Shown here piece by piece: positions 8,782 through 16,729 of a stretch of DNA of 46,839 nt. The notes under the pieces are model-generated. The model was given only the letters and a program-made list of their open reading frames with translations, was not told where the DNA came from and searched no databases. The stretch lies in contig NZ_JANQOO010000024.1 in assembly GCF_028285715.1 (NCBI RefSeq), positions 73,539 through 120,377 of the forward strand, given 5' to 3'. The stretch comes from Ulvibacterium sp. GTDB taxonomy: Bacteria > Bacteroidota > Bacteroidia > Flavobacteriales > Flavobacteriaceae. The position numbers and the translations under genes were made by a program. Numbering within the stretch: position 1 is the first letter of the stretch; every line of letters begins with the position of its first letter.

Positions 8782-9822
8782 TTGGAAACAAAAAAGAAGG
8801 ACATACGGGCCCTTACCAAGGAACAATTACGTAGGTTTTTTGTGGACCAGGGCGATAAGGCTTTCCGCGGTAATCAGGTTTATGAATGGCTTTGGCAGAA
8901 ATCCGCTCATTCCTTTGATGTGATGACCAATCTTTCCAAAGAGACCCGAAGGTTGCTGGAAGGGAACTTTGTTATCAATCACATTCATGTGGATCAGATG
9001 CAACGGAGCAAGGATGGTACCATAAAAAATGCTGTACGATTGCATGACGGTTTGGTAGTGGAATCTGTTTTGATACCAACGGCTAATCGGACCACGGCCT
9101 GTGTTTCAAGCCAAGTAGGCTGCAGTCTGGACTGTAAGTTCTGTGCCACGGCCCGTTTGAAACGGATGCGCAATTTGAATCCCGATGAAATTTACGATCA
9201 AGTAGTGGCCATTGATAACGAAAGCAGACTCTATTTTGATCGACCTTTGAGCAACATCGTTTTTATGGGAATGGGCGAACCTTTGATGAACTATAACAAT
9301 GTACTCAAGGCTATCGATAAGATAACCTCACCAGCTGGACTTGGCATGTCCCCAAAGCGTATTACCGTATCTACTTCGGGGGTTCCTAAAATGATAAAAA
9401 AAATAGCTGACGATGGGGTTAAATTCAAGTTGGCGGTATCCCTTCATTCGGCTATTGATGAAATACGCACGTCTATAATGCCATTTAATGCCACATTTAC
9501 CTTGTTAGACTTGCGGGAGGCCCTACAATATTGGTATAACAAGACCAAAAGTAGAATTACCTATGAGTATGTAGTCTGGGAAGGGATTAACGATACAAAA
9601 CGGGATGTGGATGCCTTGGTGGACTTCTGCAAATTTGCACCTTCCAAAGTGAATCTTATCGAGTATAACCCAATTGATGACGGTCAATTTCAACAAGCCA
9701 CAAAAGGGGCATTAGATCAATATGTGAGTACTTTGGAGGAAAATGGGATTGTGGTTACCGTTAGGCGTTCCAGGGGCAAGGATATCGATGCGGCCTGTGG
9801 TCAACTGGCTAATAAACATTAG
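8782..9822 (+). CDS. rlmN: 23S rRNA (A2503-C2)/tRNA (A37-C2) methyltransferase RlmN
   Basis: RlmN is a radical-SAM enzyme that methylates C2 of A2503 in 23S rRNA and of A37 in some tRNAs. The [4Fe-4S] motif C-x3-C-x2-C is seen in CSLDCKFCATA. The two catalytic cysteines are present in TTACVSSQVGC and, at the C-terminus, in DIDAACGQL. I chose the TTG at 8782 (protein about 346 residues, beginning ETKKKDIRALTKEQL after the initiator). The in-frame ATG at 8725 would put the queA terminator hairpin inside the coding region and add 19 residues unlike the family N-terminus. No promoter was recognised in the short gap. Confidence 0.93.
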   Translation: METKKKDIRALTKEQLRRFFVDQGDKAFRGNQVYEWLWQKSAHSFDVMTNLSKETRRLLEGNFVINHIHVDQMQRSKDGTIKNAVRLHDGLVVESVLIPTANRTTACVSSQVGCSLDCKFCATARLKRMRNLNPDEIYDQVVAIDNESRLYFDRPLSNIVFMGMGEPLMNYNNVLKAIDKITSPAGLGMSPKRITVSTSGVPKMIKKIADDGVKFKLAVSLHSAIDEIRTSIMPFNATFTLLDLREALQYWYNKTKSRITYEYVVWEGINDTKRDVDALVDFCKFAPSKVNLIEYNPIDDGQFQQATKGALDQYVSTLEENGIVVTVRRSRGKDIDAACGQLANKH

Positions 9823-9933
9823 CCGAAGCAGATAGTATTCAATAGCCCCTTCCTATCCATACTACCCACGAATTATCCCTTCTTTTCCTTATTTTTATCT
9901 TTCCAAATCCAACGCGATAGAAAACAGAACTTC

Positions 9934-10911
9934 TTGAAAACAGTATCCCGAATTAAGGAACCTATTGACCATGAAATGGAACTTTTTGAGAAGAAGTTCC
10001 ATGATTCCATGTCCTCTCAGGTCGCACTTCTCAATCGCATTACCTACTATATTGTAAACCGAAAGGGCAAACAAATGCGGCCAATGTTCGTTTTTTTGAC
10101 CGCAAAATTGCTGAACAACGGTATGGTAAATGAACGTACGTATCGGGGTGCCTCCGTTATAGAACTTATCCATACGGCCACTTTGGTCCATGATGACGTA
10201 GTGGACGAAAGCAATAAACGCCGTGGTTTTTTTTCCATCAATGCCTTGTGGAAAAATAAGATTGCCGTTTTGGTAGGCGATTACCTCTTATCAAAAGGAT
10301 TATTATTGTCCATCGATAATGGCGATTTTGATTTACTCCGGATTATTTCGGTGGCAGTCCGGGAAATGAGCGAGGGAGAGTTATTGCAGATTGAAAAGGC
10401 TAGACGTTTGGACATTACCGAGGAAGTCTATTACGATATCATTCGCCAAAAGACGGCTACCTTAATTGCGGCATGTTGCAGCTTGGGCGCGTGTTCCGTA
10501 AAACCCGATTCACAGGATGTAGAAACCTTTAGAAAATTTGGTGAACTCTGCGGTATGGCCTTTCAAATAAAGGATGATCTCTTCGATTATGGGGAGCAGA
10601 AAATAGGAAAACCTACCGGAATAGATATCAAGGAACAAAAGATGACCCTACCTCTTATTTATGCACTTAATAACTGCTCCAAATCTGAAAAAGGATGGTT
10701 GGTCAATTCCGTAAAAAACCATAATAAGGATAAAATCCGGGTAAAACAGGTAATAGCTTTTGTAAAGGAAAAAGGGGGGTTGGACTATGCCGAACAAAAA
10801 ATGCTTGATTTTAAGGAGAAAGCCTTAAAACTTTTGGACGCGTATCCACCATCGGAATACAAGAATTCCCTTGAGCTGATGGTAAATTATGTGGTGGATA
10901 GAAAAAAGTAA
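9934..10911 (+). CDS. Polyprenyl diphosphate synthase (IspB/HepT-like)
   Basis: This trans-prenyltransferase elongates farnesyl or geranylgeranyl diphosphate with IPP to make the long isoprenoid tail of menaquinone, the usual quinone in Flavobacteriia. The 325-residue product has both aspartate-rich Mg2+-binding motifs: DDVVD (D87, D88, D91) followed by the RRG that binds pyrophosphate, and DDLFD (D214, D215, D218). GKPTGIDIKEQKMTLPLIYAL follows, as is typical. The start is TTG at 9934. Chain length cannot be read with certainty. It lies 111 bp after rlmN and may have its own weak promoter. Confidence 0.92.
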   Translation: MKTVSRIKEPIDHEMELFEKKFHDSMSSQVALLNRITYYIVNRKGKQMRPMFVFLTAKLLNNGMVNERTYRGASVIELIHTATLVHDDVVDESNKRRGFFSINALWKNKIAVLVGDYLLSKGLLLSIDNGDFDLLRIISVAVREMSEGELLQIEKARRLDITEEVYYDIIRQKTATLIAACCSLGACSVKPDSQDVETFRKFGELCGMAFQIKDDLFDYGEQKIGKPTGIDIKEQKMTLPLIYALNNCSKSEKGWLVNSVKNHNKDKIRVKQVIAFVKEKGGLDYAEQKMLDFKEKALKLLDAYPPSEYKNSLELMVNYVVDRKK

Positions 10912-10991
10912 GGTAAAGAGGTGTAGCTCTTATGGCAAAATGGCCTATTTACGGCTCTTCCGAAAAGCTTCAAAAAAAAATCAACGCTCCA

Positions 10992-11020
10992 GGCAACGTT
11001 TTCTCGTACTGAATCGTCTA
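10992..11020 (+). promoter_or_regulatory. Candidate ECF-sigma promoter upstream of the sigma factor gene
   Basis: GGCAAC (10992-10997) and CGTC (11015-11018) are separated by 17 nt. This fits the general ECF promoter form, an AAC-containing -35 and a CGTC -10, and it lies about 40 nt before the TTG start of the ECF sigma gene. No TAnnTTTG is seen here. Autoregulation by the downstream sigma factor is the natural inference. Confidence 0.6.
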
Positions 11021-11056
11021 TAGAAATAACGGATAACCAAAACTACTTTTATAAAA

Positions 11057-11623
11057 TTGAAAATCATTTCTTTTTATAAAAACGAAAAGCAGCTTATCGA
11101 AAGGGCTACCTCCGGCAATCGAGATGCCCAACAACGTCTTTATGAGAAATTTGCTCCCAAGATGCTTGGAGTTTGCAGAAGGTACATCAAAGACTTGCAA
11201 TTTGCGGAAGACGTTATGGTCAATGGTTTTGTAAAAGTTTTTCAGGGACTTGAAACCTTTCGTCATCAAGGCAGTTTTGAAGGATGGATTAAAAAGATTA
11301 TGGTGAGGGAGAGTATTTCTTATTTGCGTAAACAACAATTCGTAGTCTATGATGATGCGGTGTTTGAGAGGCACAATGAAAAATCCATTTCGGATACCTC
11401 GGCCAAATTGGACACCGAATATATACAGACCATGATCGACGCCTTACCGGAAGGCTATAGAACCGTGTTCGTGTTGTATGCCGTGGAAGGTTACAAACAT
11501 CAGGAGATCGCCGAAATGCTGGCCATAACGGAGAGTACCTCAAAATCACAATTGTTCAAGGCCAGAAAGTTGTTACAACAAGGTTTAAAGAAACAAAATA
11601 TCATAGGGTATGGAACCGAATAA
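11057..11623 (+). CDS. ECF-type RNA polymerase sigma factor
   Basis: The 188-residue product is an extracytoplasmic-function sigma-70 factor. Region 2 spans about residues 12-95, including LYEKFAPKMLGVCRRYI, the AEDVMVNGFVKVF segment and GWIKKIMVRESISYLRK. Region 4 is at the C-terminus: LPEGYRTVFVLYAVEGYKH followed by the helix-turn-helix IAEMLAITESTSKSQLFKARK. The start is TTG at 11057, and a candidate ECF promoter lies just upstream. Its stop overlaps the start of the next gene by 14 nt, which codes for a one-TM protein expected to act as anti-sigma factor. The inducing signal is unknown. Confidence 0.92.
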   Translation: MKIISFYKNEKQLIERATSGNRDAQQRLYEKFAPKMLGVCRRYIKDLQFAEDVMVNGFVKVFQGLETFRHQGSFEGWIKKIMVRESISYLRKQQFVVYDDAVFERHNEKSISDTSAKLDTEYIQTMIDALPEGYRTVFVLYAVEGYKHQEIAEMLAITESTSKSQLFKARKLLQQGLKKQNIIGYGTE

Positions 11624-12386
11624 TTTTGAAAAGCATATCAAAAAACAGCTGGAGAATAGAGAAATACAACCTTCTTCGGAGTCCTGGCAAAAGGTGGTAG
11701 ATCGTTTGGACATTACTCCTAGAGCAAAATCAAATCGTTTTTTTTGGTATGGCATAGCAGCAAGCTTTGCAGGTCTTTTGGTAATCTATTTGGTGTATTT
11801 GGGCTCTCAAAGACCAGTGGTGAATTCTGATATGGAAATTGTAGATACCGATAAAGATACCATCAAAGTTGAGAATGCAATAATAAAGGCAACGGATAAA
11901 AAAACCTTTCAAAAGGAACATCAGATGGTTGGAACAGATCAAAATCCGAACGCTGAAGAACTTCGAGAAGAACCGATACATTCTCTAAAGGAAAAGAGAA
12001 TAATAGAGGAAGATACTTTGGAAGATATGGTGACAATCATTGCTTCTTCGGGTACAATGGGGGATGCGGAAATTAACGATGGAGATTTAGATAAGGATTC
12101 AGAAGCTATCATTAACGCCAAAATTGCAGAAGTTATGGCACAGGTAGACGTACTGGAGCAGACAAATAGAACAGTATCCGATGCCGAGGTGGATTCGCTG
12201 TTGTATAAGGCGCAAAGGGAAATAATCGCGGAAAAACTTTTCCTGGAGAATGGCAAGGTAGATGCCATGGCTTTGTTAATGGAGGTAGAGGACGAGCTAG
12301 ATCAGTCCTTTAGGGATCAGATTTTCGAAAAATTGAAAACCGGTTTTGTTAGGGTGCGTACGGCCGTGGCGGATCGAAATAATTAA
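11610..12386 (+). CDS. Single-pass membrane protein, probable anti-sigma factor
   Basis: The 258-residue product has a cytoplasmic N-terminus of about 44 residues, one transmembrane helix at about 45-65 (WYGIAASFAGLLVIYLVYLG) and a long acidic periplasmic part with predicted coiled coil. The layout is typical of Bacteroidota anti-sigma partners that are not recognisable zinc-type (ZAS) proteins; I see no HxxxCxxC motif. The 14-nt overlap with the sigma gene implies translational coupling and a fixed ratio of the two. The anti-sigma role is inferred from position and topology, not from a conserved domain. Confidence 0.75.
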   Translation: MEPNNFEKHIKKQLENREIQPSSESWQKVVDRLDITPRAKSNRFFWYGIAASFAGLLVIYLVYLGSQRPVVNSDMEIVDTDKDTIKVENAIIKATDKKTFQKEHQMVGTDQNPNAEELREEPIHSLKEKRIIEEDTLEDMVTIIASSGTMGDAEINDGDLDKDSEAIINAKIAEVMAQVDVLEQTNRTVSDAEVDSLLYKAQREIIAEKLFLENGKVDAMALLMEVEDELDQSFRDQIFEKLKTGFVRVRTAVADRNN

Positions 12387-12410
12387 TTCATCAATCATTA
12401 ATGGATTTCC

Positions 12411-12450
12411 TTCTTCCCTCCCCGCGAATGTCGGGGAGGCAGGGAGGGAA
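12411..12450. repeat. GC-rich intergenic hairpin element
   Basis: CCTCCCCG (12417-12424) and CGGGGAGG (12432-12439) form a perfect 8-bp stem around a 7-nt loop. A second CCCTCC-type arm is matched by GGGAGGG at 12442-12448, so two pairings compete. There is no T-run after it on either strand. It sits between the anti-sigma-like gene and the barrel gene and could be a REP-like element or an mRNA-stabilising hairpin. Confidence 0.55.
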
Positions 12451-12470
12451 CATTTCAAAAACAAACAAGT

Positions 12471-13538
12471 ATGAGGACCATTGTTTTTTATTTGACCTTG
12501 ATTTTAATCTCCTTAATTATGAATCATGCCGCTGCTCAGGAGCAGAATAAGGAAAAAATCGAAGCTCTAAGGGAACAAAAGATTAAAATTACAGAGCAAG
12601 AGAAGGAAGCATTAAAATTAGAAATAGAGCACATCAACAAAAGATTGGATGATGGTGATTTAAACGCTGAAGAAGCTAGGATTCTCAAGGAAAATGCGGC
12701 AAAGCTGAGGGCATTGAACATTGAGAACAAGCACGCTATTATCGATAACAAAATAGCATTGTTGGAGCGTAACCAAAGCACTGTGCTCGAGGAAGAAAAG
12801 GGATTTTCCATCATTGATGATGGAACGGGAATAAGCATCAATGTTGATGGGGAACCCTGGCATTTTTTCGAAAAAAGGGACAAGCCTCCCAAGTATGATC
12901 GCCGTACCTATTCCGACCCGGTGGTAGCCATAGGATTTAACAATGCTATTATTGAGGGGCAATCCCTGGACGATTCGCCCTATAAAATTGGAGGGAGCCG
13001 ATTTTTTGAATTGGGATGGGTATGGCGCACCAGGGTTTTTGATAATTCCAATTTTATGCGTTTTACCTACGGTTTTTCCTTCCAATTCAATGGCCTAAAA
13101 CCCAAGGACAATCAATATTTTGTTATCAATGACGAAGGTCAGGCAGAATTACAGGAATTTGAATTTGAACTGAGCAAATCCAAATTCCGGATGGACAATC
13201 TCGTTTTTCCCATTCATTTTGAATTTGGCCCTTCAAGATTTAGGCAAACGGAAAATACCATTCGATACTCCATTCAAAACCAATTTCGACTGGGTATCGG
13301 CGGCTATGGAGGATTCAACCTTAGTAGTCGCCAGAAGTTGAAATATGATCGGGCCGGGGAAAACGTAAAGGACAAGCTGAAAAGGGGGTATAACACCACA
13401 AATTTTGTATATGGACTAAGTGCGTACGCAGGATTCGATGGCATACTTCTTTATATAAAATACGACCTGAATCCAATTTTTAAGGACGCTTTGGTAGAAC
13501 AACGAAATATTTCTTTGGGCCTTCGGTGCGACTTGTGA
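12471..13538 (+). CDS. Outer-membrane beta-barrel protein with N-terminal coiled coil
   Basis: The 355-residue product has a signal peptide (residues 1-23, ending AAAQ) and a strongly charged Glu/Lys-rich helical region at about 24-105, predicted coiled coil. The rest is rich in alternating aromatic and polar strands ending in ISLGLRCDL, as in small outer-membrane barrels. The coiled coil may reach the peptidoglycan or a partner. It is the third gene after the ECF sigma factor and its likely anti-sigma partner, 84 bp downstream. It may be the target or the sensor for that pair; this is inference. Confidence 0.75.
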   Translation: MRTIVFYLTLILISLIMNHAAAQEQNKEKIEALREQKIKITEQEKEALKLEIEHINKRLDDGDLNAEEARILKENAAKLRALNIENKHAIIDNKIALLERNQSTVLEEEKGFSIIDDGTGISINVDGEPWHFFEKRDKPPKYDRRTYSDPVVAIGFNNAIIEGQSLDDSPYKIGGSRFFELGWVWRTRVFDNSNFMRFTYGFSFQFNGLKPKDNQYFVINDEGQAELQEFEFELSKSKFRMDNLVFPIHFEFGPSRFRQTENTIRYSIQNQFRLGIGGYGGFNLSSRQKLKYDRAGENVKDKLKRGYNTTNFVYGLSAYAGFDGILLYIKYDLNPIFKDALVEQRNISLGLRCDL

Positions 13539-13548
13539 CGAGGTAAAG

Positions 13549-13582
13549 TAAGGTTCGCCTCTTTTACTTAAGGCGAATCTTA
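13549..13582. terminator. Hairpin between convergent genes
   Basis: TAAGGTTCGCCT (13549-13560) pairs with AGGCGAATCTTA (13571-13582) over 12 bp with one G-U and a 10-nt loop. It lies between the stop of the barrel gene and the stop of the convergent zinc-ribbon gene, whose TAA is part of the stem. A T-run is short or absent on both sides, so terminator strength is uncertain. Confidence 0.55.
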
Positions 13583-13840
13583 ACTCTCCATGTTTGGCCA
13601 ATTATCCATGGCACTTTCCATTTCCGGGGTAAATTCATTCTTGTAAAAAACACCTTTGCAATGCGAACATTCCGCAAGCCTTGCGGTGTAAATCTTAAAC
13701 AATTTGATCCAAAACAAATGAAAAAAGTTGGATGCCCTGGAAAGGGTCAAAGTTCCAATCCGATTGCAATGAGGGCACCGAACATTGGTTAGGCGCTTCA
13801 TTTCGGCTTTTCCAGGACGAGTACCAAAGAAGAGTATCAT
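13580..13840 (-). CDS. Small zinc-ribbon protein
   Basis: The 86-residue product has two CxxC knuckles: CPHC at about residues 22-25 and CSHC at about 58-61. They are separated by an aromatic, basic stretch (FFHLFWIKLFKIY). This fits a small zinc-ribbon-15-like domain. The family usually has no assigned function; a nucleic-acid or protein contact is possible. The gene is convergent with the barrel gene and 62 bp divergent from the DUF4386 gene. Confidence 0.75.
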   Translation of the reverse strand: MILFFGTRPGKAEMKRLTNVRCPHCNRIGTLTLSRASNFFHLFWIKLFKIYTARLAECSHCKGVFYKNEFTPEMESAMDNWPNMES

Positions 13841-13902
13841 TGTGTGCGGATATCCAACTAAAATTCAACCCAATTTAGTAAAAGAAATAAAAACAGTAAC
13901 CT

Positions 13903-14601
13903 ATGGAACCCACAAAACGAACCGCAAGAATTGCTGGGATATTTTATTTAATACTCATATTGAGTGGCATGTTTAGTTTACTTTATGTCCCCTCAGAGCT
14001 TATCGTCTGGGAAGACTCTGTAACAACCATTGAAAATATCAAAGCTTCTGAAAATTTGTTCCGATTGGGGGTACTAAGTGGCTTACTATGTTTCACCTGC
14101 TTTATATTCTTACCGTTAACGCTATACAAACTACTTGGGACAGTAAATACTGCTCACGCTATGGCAATGGTAATCCTTGCCCTTGTCAGTGTACCCATTT
14201 CATACATTAGTATAGCGTATCAAGTAGATGTACTTACATTGATCTATGATTCCGGCTCCTTAGAAGCTTTTACTTCCGATGAGCTAGGGGCGAAAGCAAT
14301 GCTGCTACTTAAATCCAGTAATAATCGAAGTTTGGTAGCCCATATATTTTGGGGGTTATGGTTGTTTCCCTTTGGATATTTGGTGTACAATTCGGGCTTT
14401 CTCCCTAAATTTTTGGGAATCATGTTAATGCTTGGTTGCTTTGGATACCTCATAGACTTTCTGGGTTTTTTTCTTTGCGAGGACTATGGAGAAACTCGGG
14501 TTGCCAGCCTAGTGGGCCTACCTGCTGCCATAGGGGAAATCGGAATTTGCCTCTGGCTTTTAATTATAGGGATAAAGGAGTTTAAAGCTCCGCAGGATTA
14601 A
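13903..14601 (+). CDS. DUF4386 integral membrane protein
   Basis: The 232-residue product is hydrophobic, with about six transmembrane segments. It opens with the DUF4386 signature MEPTKRTARIAGIFYLI followed by a helix and a short extracytoplasmic loop, and ends IIGIKEFKAP. DUF4386 proteins have no established biochemical role. The gene stands alone between a divergent zinc-ribbon gene and dnaG, which has its own promoter. Confidence 0.85.
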   Translation: MEPTKRTARIAGIFYLILILSGMFSLLYVPSELIVWEDSVTTIENIKASENLFRLGVLSGLLCFTCFIFLPLTLYKLLGTVNTAHAMAMVILALVSVPISYISIAYQVDVLTLIYDSGSLEAFTSDELGAKAMLLLKSSNNRSLVAHIFWGLWLFPFGYLVYNSGFLPKFLGIMLMLGCFGYLIDFLGFFLCEDYGETRVASLVGLPAAIGEIGICLWLLIIGIKEFKAPQD

Positions 14602-14632
14602 ATCATAAAGCCTTCTTTTAAAAAGCTACATT

Positions 14633-14665
14633 TTGACTTATATTTATGGATACAGGTTATATTTG
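14633..14665 (+). promoter_or_regulatory. dnaG promoter (Bacteroidota type)
   Basis: TTG at 14633-14635 and TATATTTG at 14658-14665 are 22 nt apart, which is within the Bacteroidota range. The dnaG TTG start is 20 nt after the -7 element. Confidence 0.72.
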
Positions 14666-14685
14666 CCAGCCATATTTCGTTTGTT

Positions 14686-16665
14686 TTGATTTCAAAATCT
14701 ACCATAGATCAAGTATATGAAACCGCCCGCTTGGAAGAGGTTATCGGTGATTTTGTGCAATTGAAGAAATCGGGATCCAATTTTAAGGGGCTGAGTCCAT
14801 TTACCGATGAGCGTACACCAAGTTTTATGGTTTCGCCAGTAAAGCAGATTTGGAAGGACTTTAGTAGCGGAAAAGGAGGCAATGTGGTGGCCTTTCTTAT
14901 GGAACACGAGCATTTTACCTATCCCGAGGCCATAAAATACCTGGCCAAAAAATACAATATAGAAGTTGAGGAAACCGAGCGTACTGATGAACAGAAGGCT
15001 GAGGCCAATGAGCGCGAAAGCATGTATCTGGTCTCCGAATTTGCCCGGAAACACTTTTCGGAAATGCTCTGGGAAACAGAGTTGGGCAAGGCCATAGGAC
15101 TAAGCTACTTTAAAGAACGTGGTTTTACGGATGAGACCATTAAAAAGTTTGGTTTGGGCTATTGCTTGGATCAATGGGACGGATTTACCAAAGCTGCCCT
15201 TGAAAATGGGTATAAGTTGATGTATTTGGAAAAAACGGGATTGACCATAGTCAAGCAAGACACACAAAATCCCGATAATTCCAAAAAATTCGATCGATTC
15301 AAAGGACGGGTCATGTTCCCTATTCACTCTATGAGCGGTAGGGTTCTCGGTTTTGGAGGTCGTATTTTGGTCAACGATAAGAAAGCAGCCAAATACCTGA
15401 ATTCCCCTGAGAGCGAAATATATCACAAAAGCAAAGTACTCTATGGTATTTACTTTGCCAAGCAGGTCATTGCGAAGGAGGACAACTGTTATCTAGTAGA
15501 AGGTTATACGGATGTTATTCAATTTTACCAAAGGGGTATCCGTAATGTGGTATCCTCCAGCGGTACCGCCCTTACTCCGGAACAGATTCGGTTGATCAAT
15601 AGGCTTACAAAAAATATCACCGTTCTGTTCGATGGGGATGCGGCGGGATTAAGGGCTTCCCTAAGAGGTATCGACCTGATCTTGGAACAAGGCATGAACG
15701 TAAAGGTATGTACCTTTCCGGAAGGTGAGGATCCAGACAGTTTTGCCAAGAATAACGAGTTAGAGGAGATTTTACATTATCTAAGGGATAACGCAAAGGA
15801 TTTTATTCAGTTTAAGGCGAATTTATTGGCGGTAGAGGCATCCGATGATCCAATTAAAAGGGCTGAGACGGTCCGTGATATCGTAAATAGCATAGCCAAG
15901 ATTCCCGATGCCATTAAGCGCGAAATCTATATACAGGAATGTGCGCAGATTATGAACGTTTCCGAAAACGTCTTGTTCAGTACATTGGCCCAAATCGGAA
16001 AAAAGGAGATTGCCGATGCCGCAAAGAAAGCCAAACCGGAACAAAAGGCCTTCGATATTGTAAAAAATCAGGTTGCTGTTGAAAAGGTAGACGTGCAATA
16101 CGAATTGGAGCGCAAGATTATTGAAGTACTCTTACTTTACGGGAATGAAAGACAAGAATTTGAAGACCTTATTCTAAAGGAAAACGATGAGGGAGACTTG
16201 ATTTTGGAACCGGAGTCCCTGGAGGCCAAGGTCTACGAAAAGATTTATTTGGACCTTCAGGAAGATGAGATAGAACTGACTAACGAACAGTTTCGAAATA
16301 TATATTACAAATTGATCGAACAGCTAAATGAAAATGAAGACTTTTCCATAAGTACTTTTATCTCTGACCTTGACCAAAAGATGGTAGAGGAGATCTCATC
16401 GATTCTTATGGAAGAAGAAAAGTACGCCTTACACAATTGGGAGCGGAAGGATATTTACCCTAAGGACAAAAAGACCGGGGTAGGTCAATTGGTAAGTGAG
16501 ACTATACTTACCCTGCGCTGCTATTTGATCAAAAAACGAATGGAGACCCTCCAGAACAATACCCACGAAAACTACGGAAACAATAGCGAGACCCTTGAGG
16601 AGATTATGAACTATCTGCAGTTGAACAAATTGTTGAACAAGAAACTGAATCGGGTACTTTCATAA
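14686..16665 (+). CDS. dnaG: DNA primase DnaG with altered zinc-binding domain
   Basis: DnaG makes RNA primers for replication. The 659-residue product has the N-terminal CHC2-like domain (about 1-100), the RNA-polymerase/TOPRIM core (LVEGYTDVIQFYQ at about 265-277 and the metal-binding DGDAAG at about 313-318) and a C-terminal helicase-binding part. The four zinc ligands of the E. coli enzyme are all replaced: S37, T40, D58 and S61 in SPFTDERTPSF and WKDFSSGKGG. The rest of the domain is well conserved (TPSF, FLMEHEHFTYPEA), so the fold is probably kept without zinc. The start is TTG at 14686. A strong terminator follows. Confidence 0.95.
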   Translation: MISKSTIDQVYETARLEEVIGDFVQLKKSGSNFKGLSPFTDERTPSFMVSPVKQIWKDFSSGKGGNVVAFLMEHEHFTYPEAIKYLAKKYNIEVEETERTDEQKAEANERESMYLVSEFARKHFSEMLWETELGKAIGLSYFKERGFTDETIKKFGLGYCLDQWDGFTKAALENGYKLMYLEKTGLTIVKQDTQNPDNSKKFDRFKGRVMFPIHSMSGRVLGFGGRILVNDKKAAKYLNSPESEIYHKSKVLYGIYFAKQVIAKEDNCYLVEGYTDVIQFYQRGIRNVVSSSGTALTPEQIRLINRLTKNITVLFDGDAAGLRASLRGIDLILEQGMNVKVCTFPEGEDPDSFAKNNELEEILHYLRDNAKDFIQFKANLLAVEASDDPIKRAETVRDIVNSIAKIPDAIKREIYIQECAQIMNVSENVLFSTLAQIGKKEIADAAKKAKPEQKAFDIVKNQVAVEKVDVQYELERKIIEVLLLYGNERQEFEDLILKENDEGDLILEPESLEAKVYEKIYLDLQEDEIELTNEQFRNIYYKLIEQLNENEDFSISTFISDLDQKMVEEISSILMEEEKYALHNWERKDIYPKDKKTGVGQLVSETILTLRCYLIKKRMETLQNNTHENYGNNSETLEEIMNYLQLNKLLNKKLNRVLS

Positions 16666-16670
16666 AAAAA

Positions 16671-16705
16671 TAGAGGCCCCAAAGGTTATGCCTTTGGGGC
16701 CTCTA
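16671..16705. terminator. Bidirectional terminator between dnaG and the response regulator gene
   Basis: TAGAGGCCCCAAAGG (16671-16685) and CCTTTGGGGCCTCTA (16691-16705) form a perfect 15-bp stem with a 5-nt loop. On the minus strand it is followed by a T-rich run (the A7 at 16664-16670 on the plus strand). It separates two convergent genes and can stop transcription from both sides. Confidence 0.88.
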
Positions 16706-16729
16706 TTATATAAATATGGATAAAGTCTA

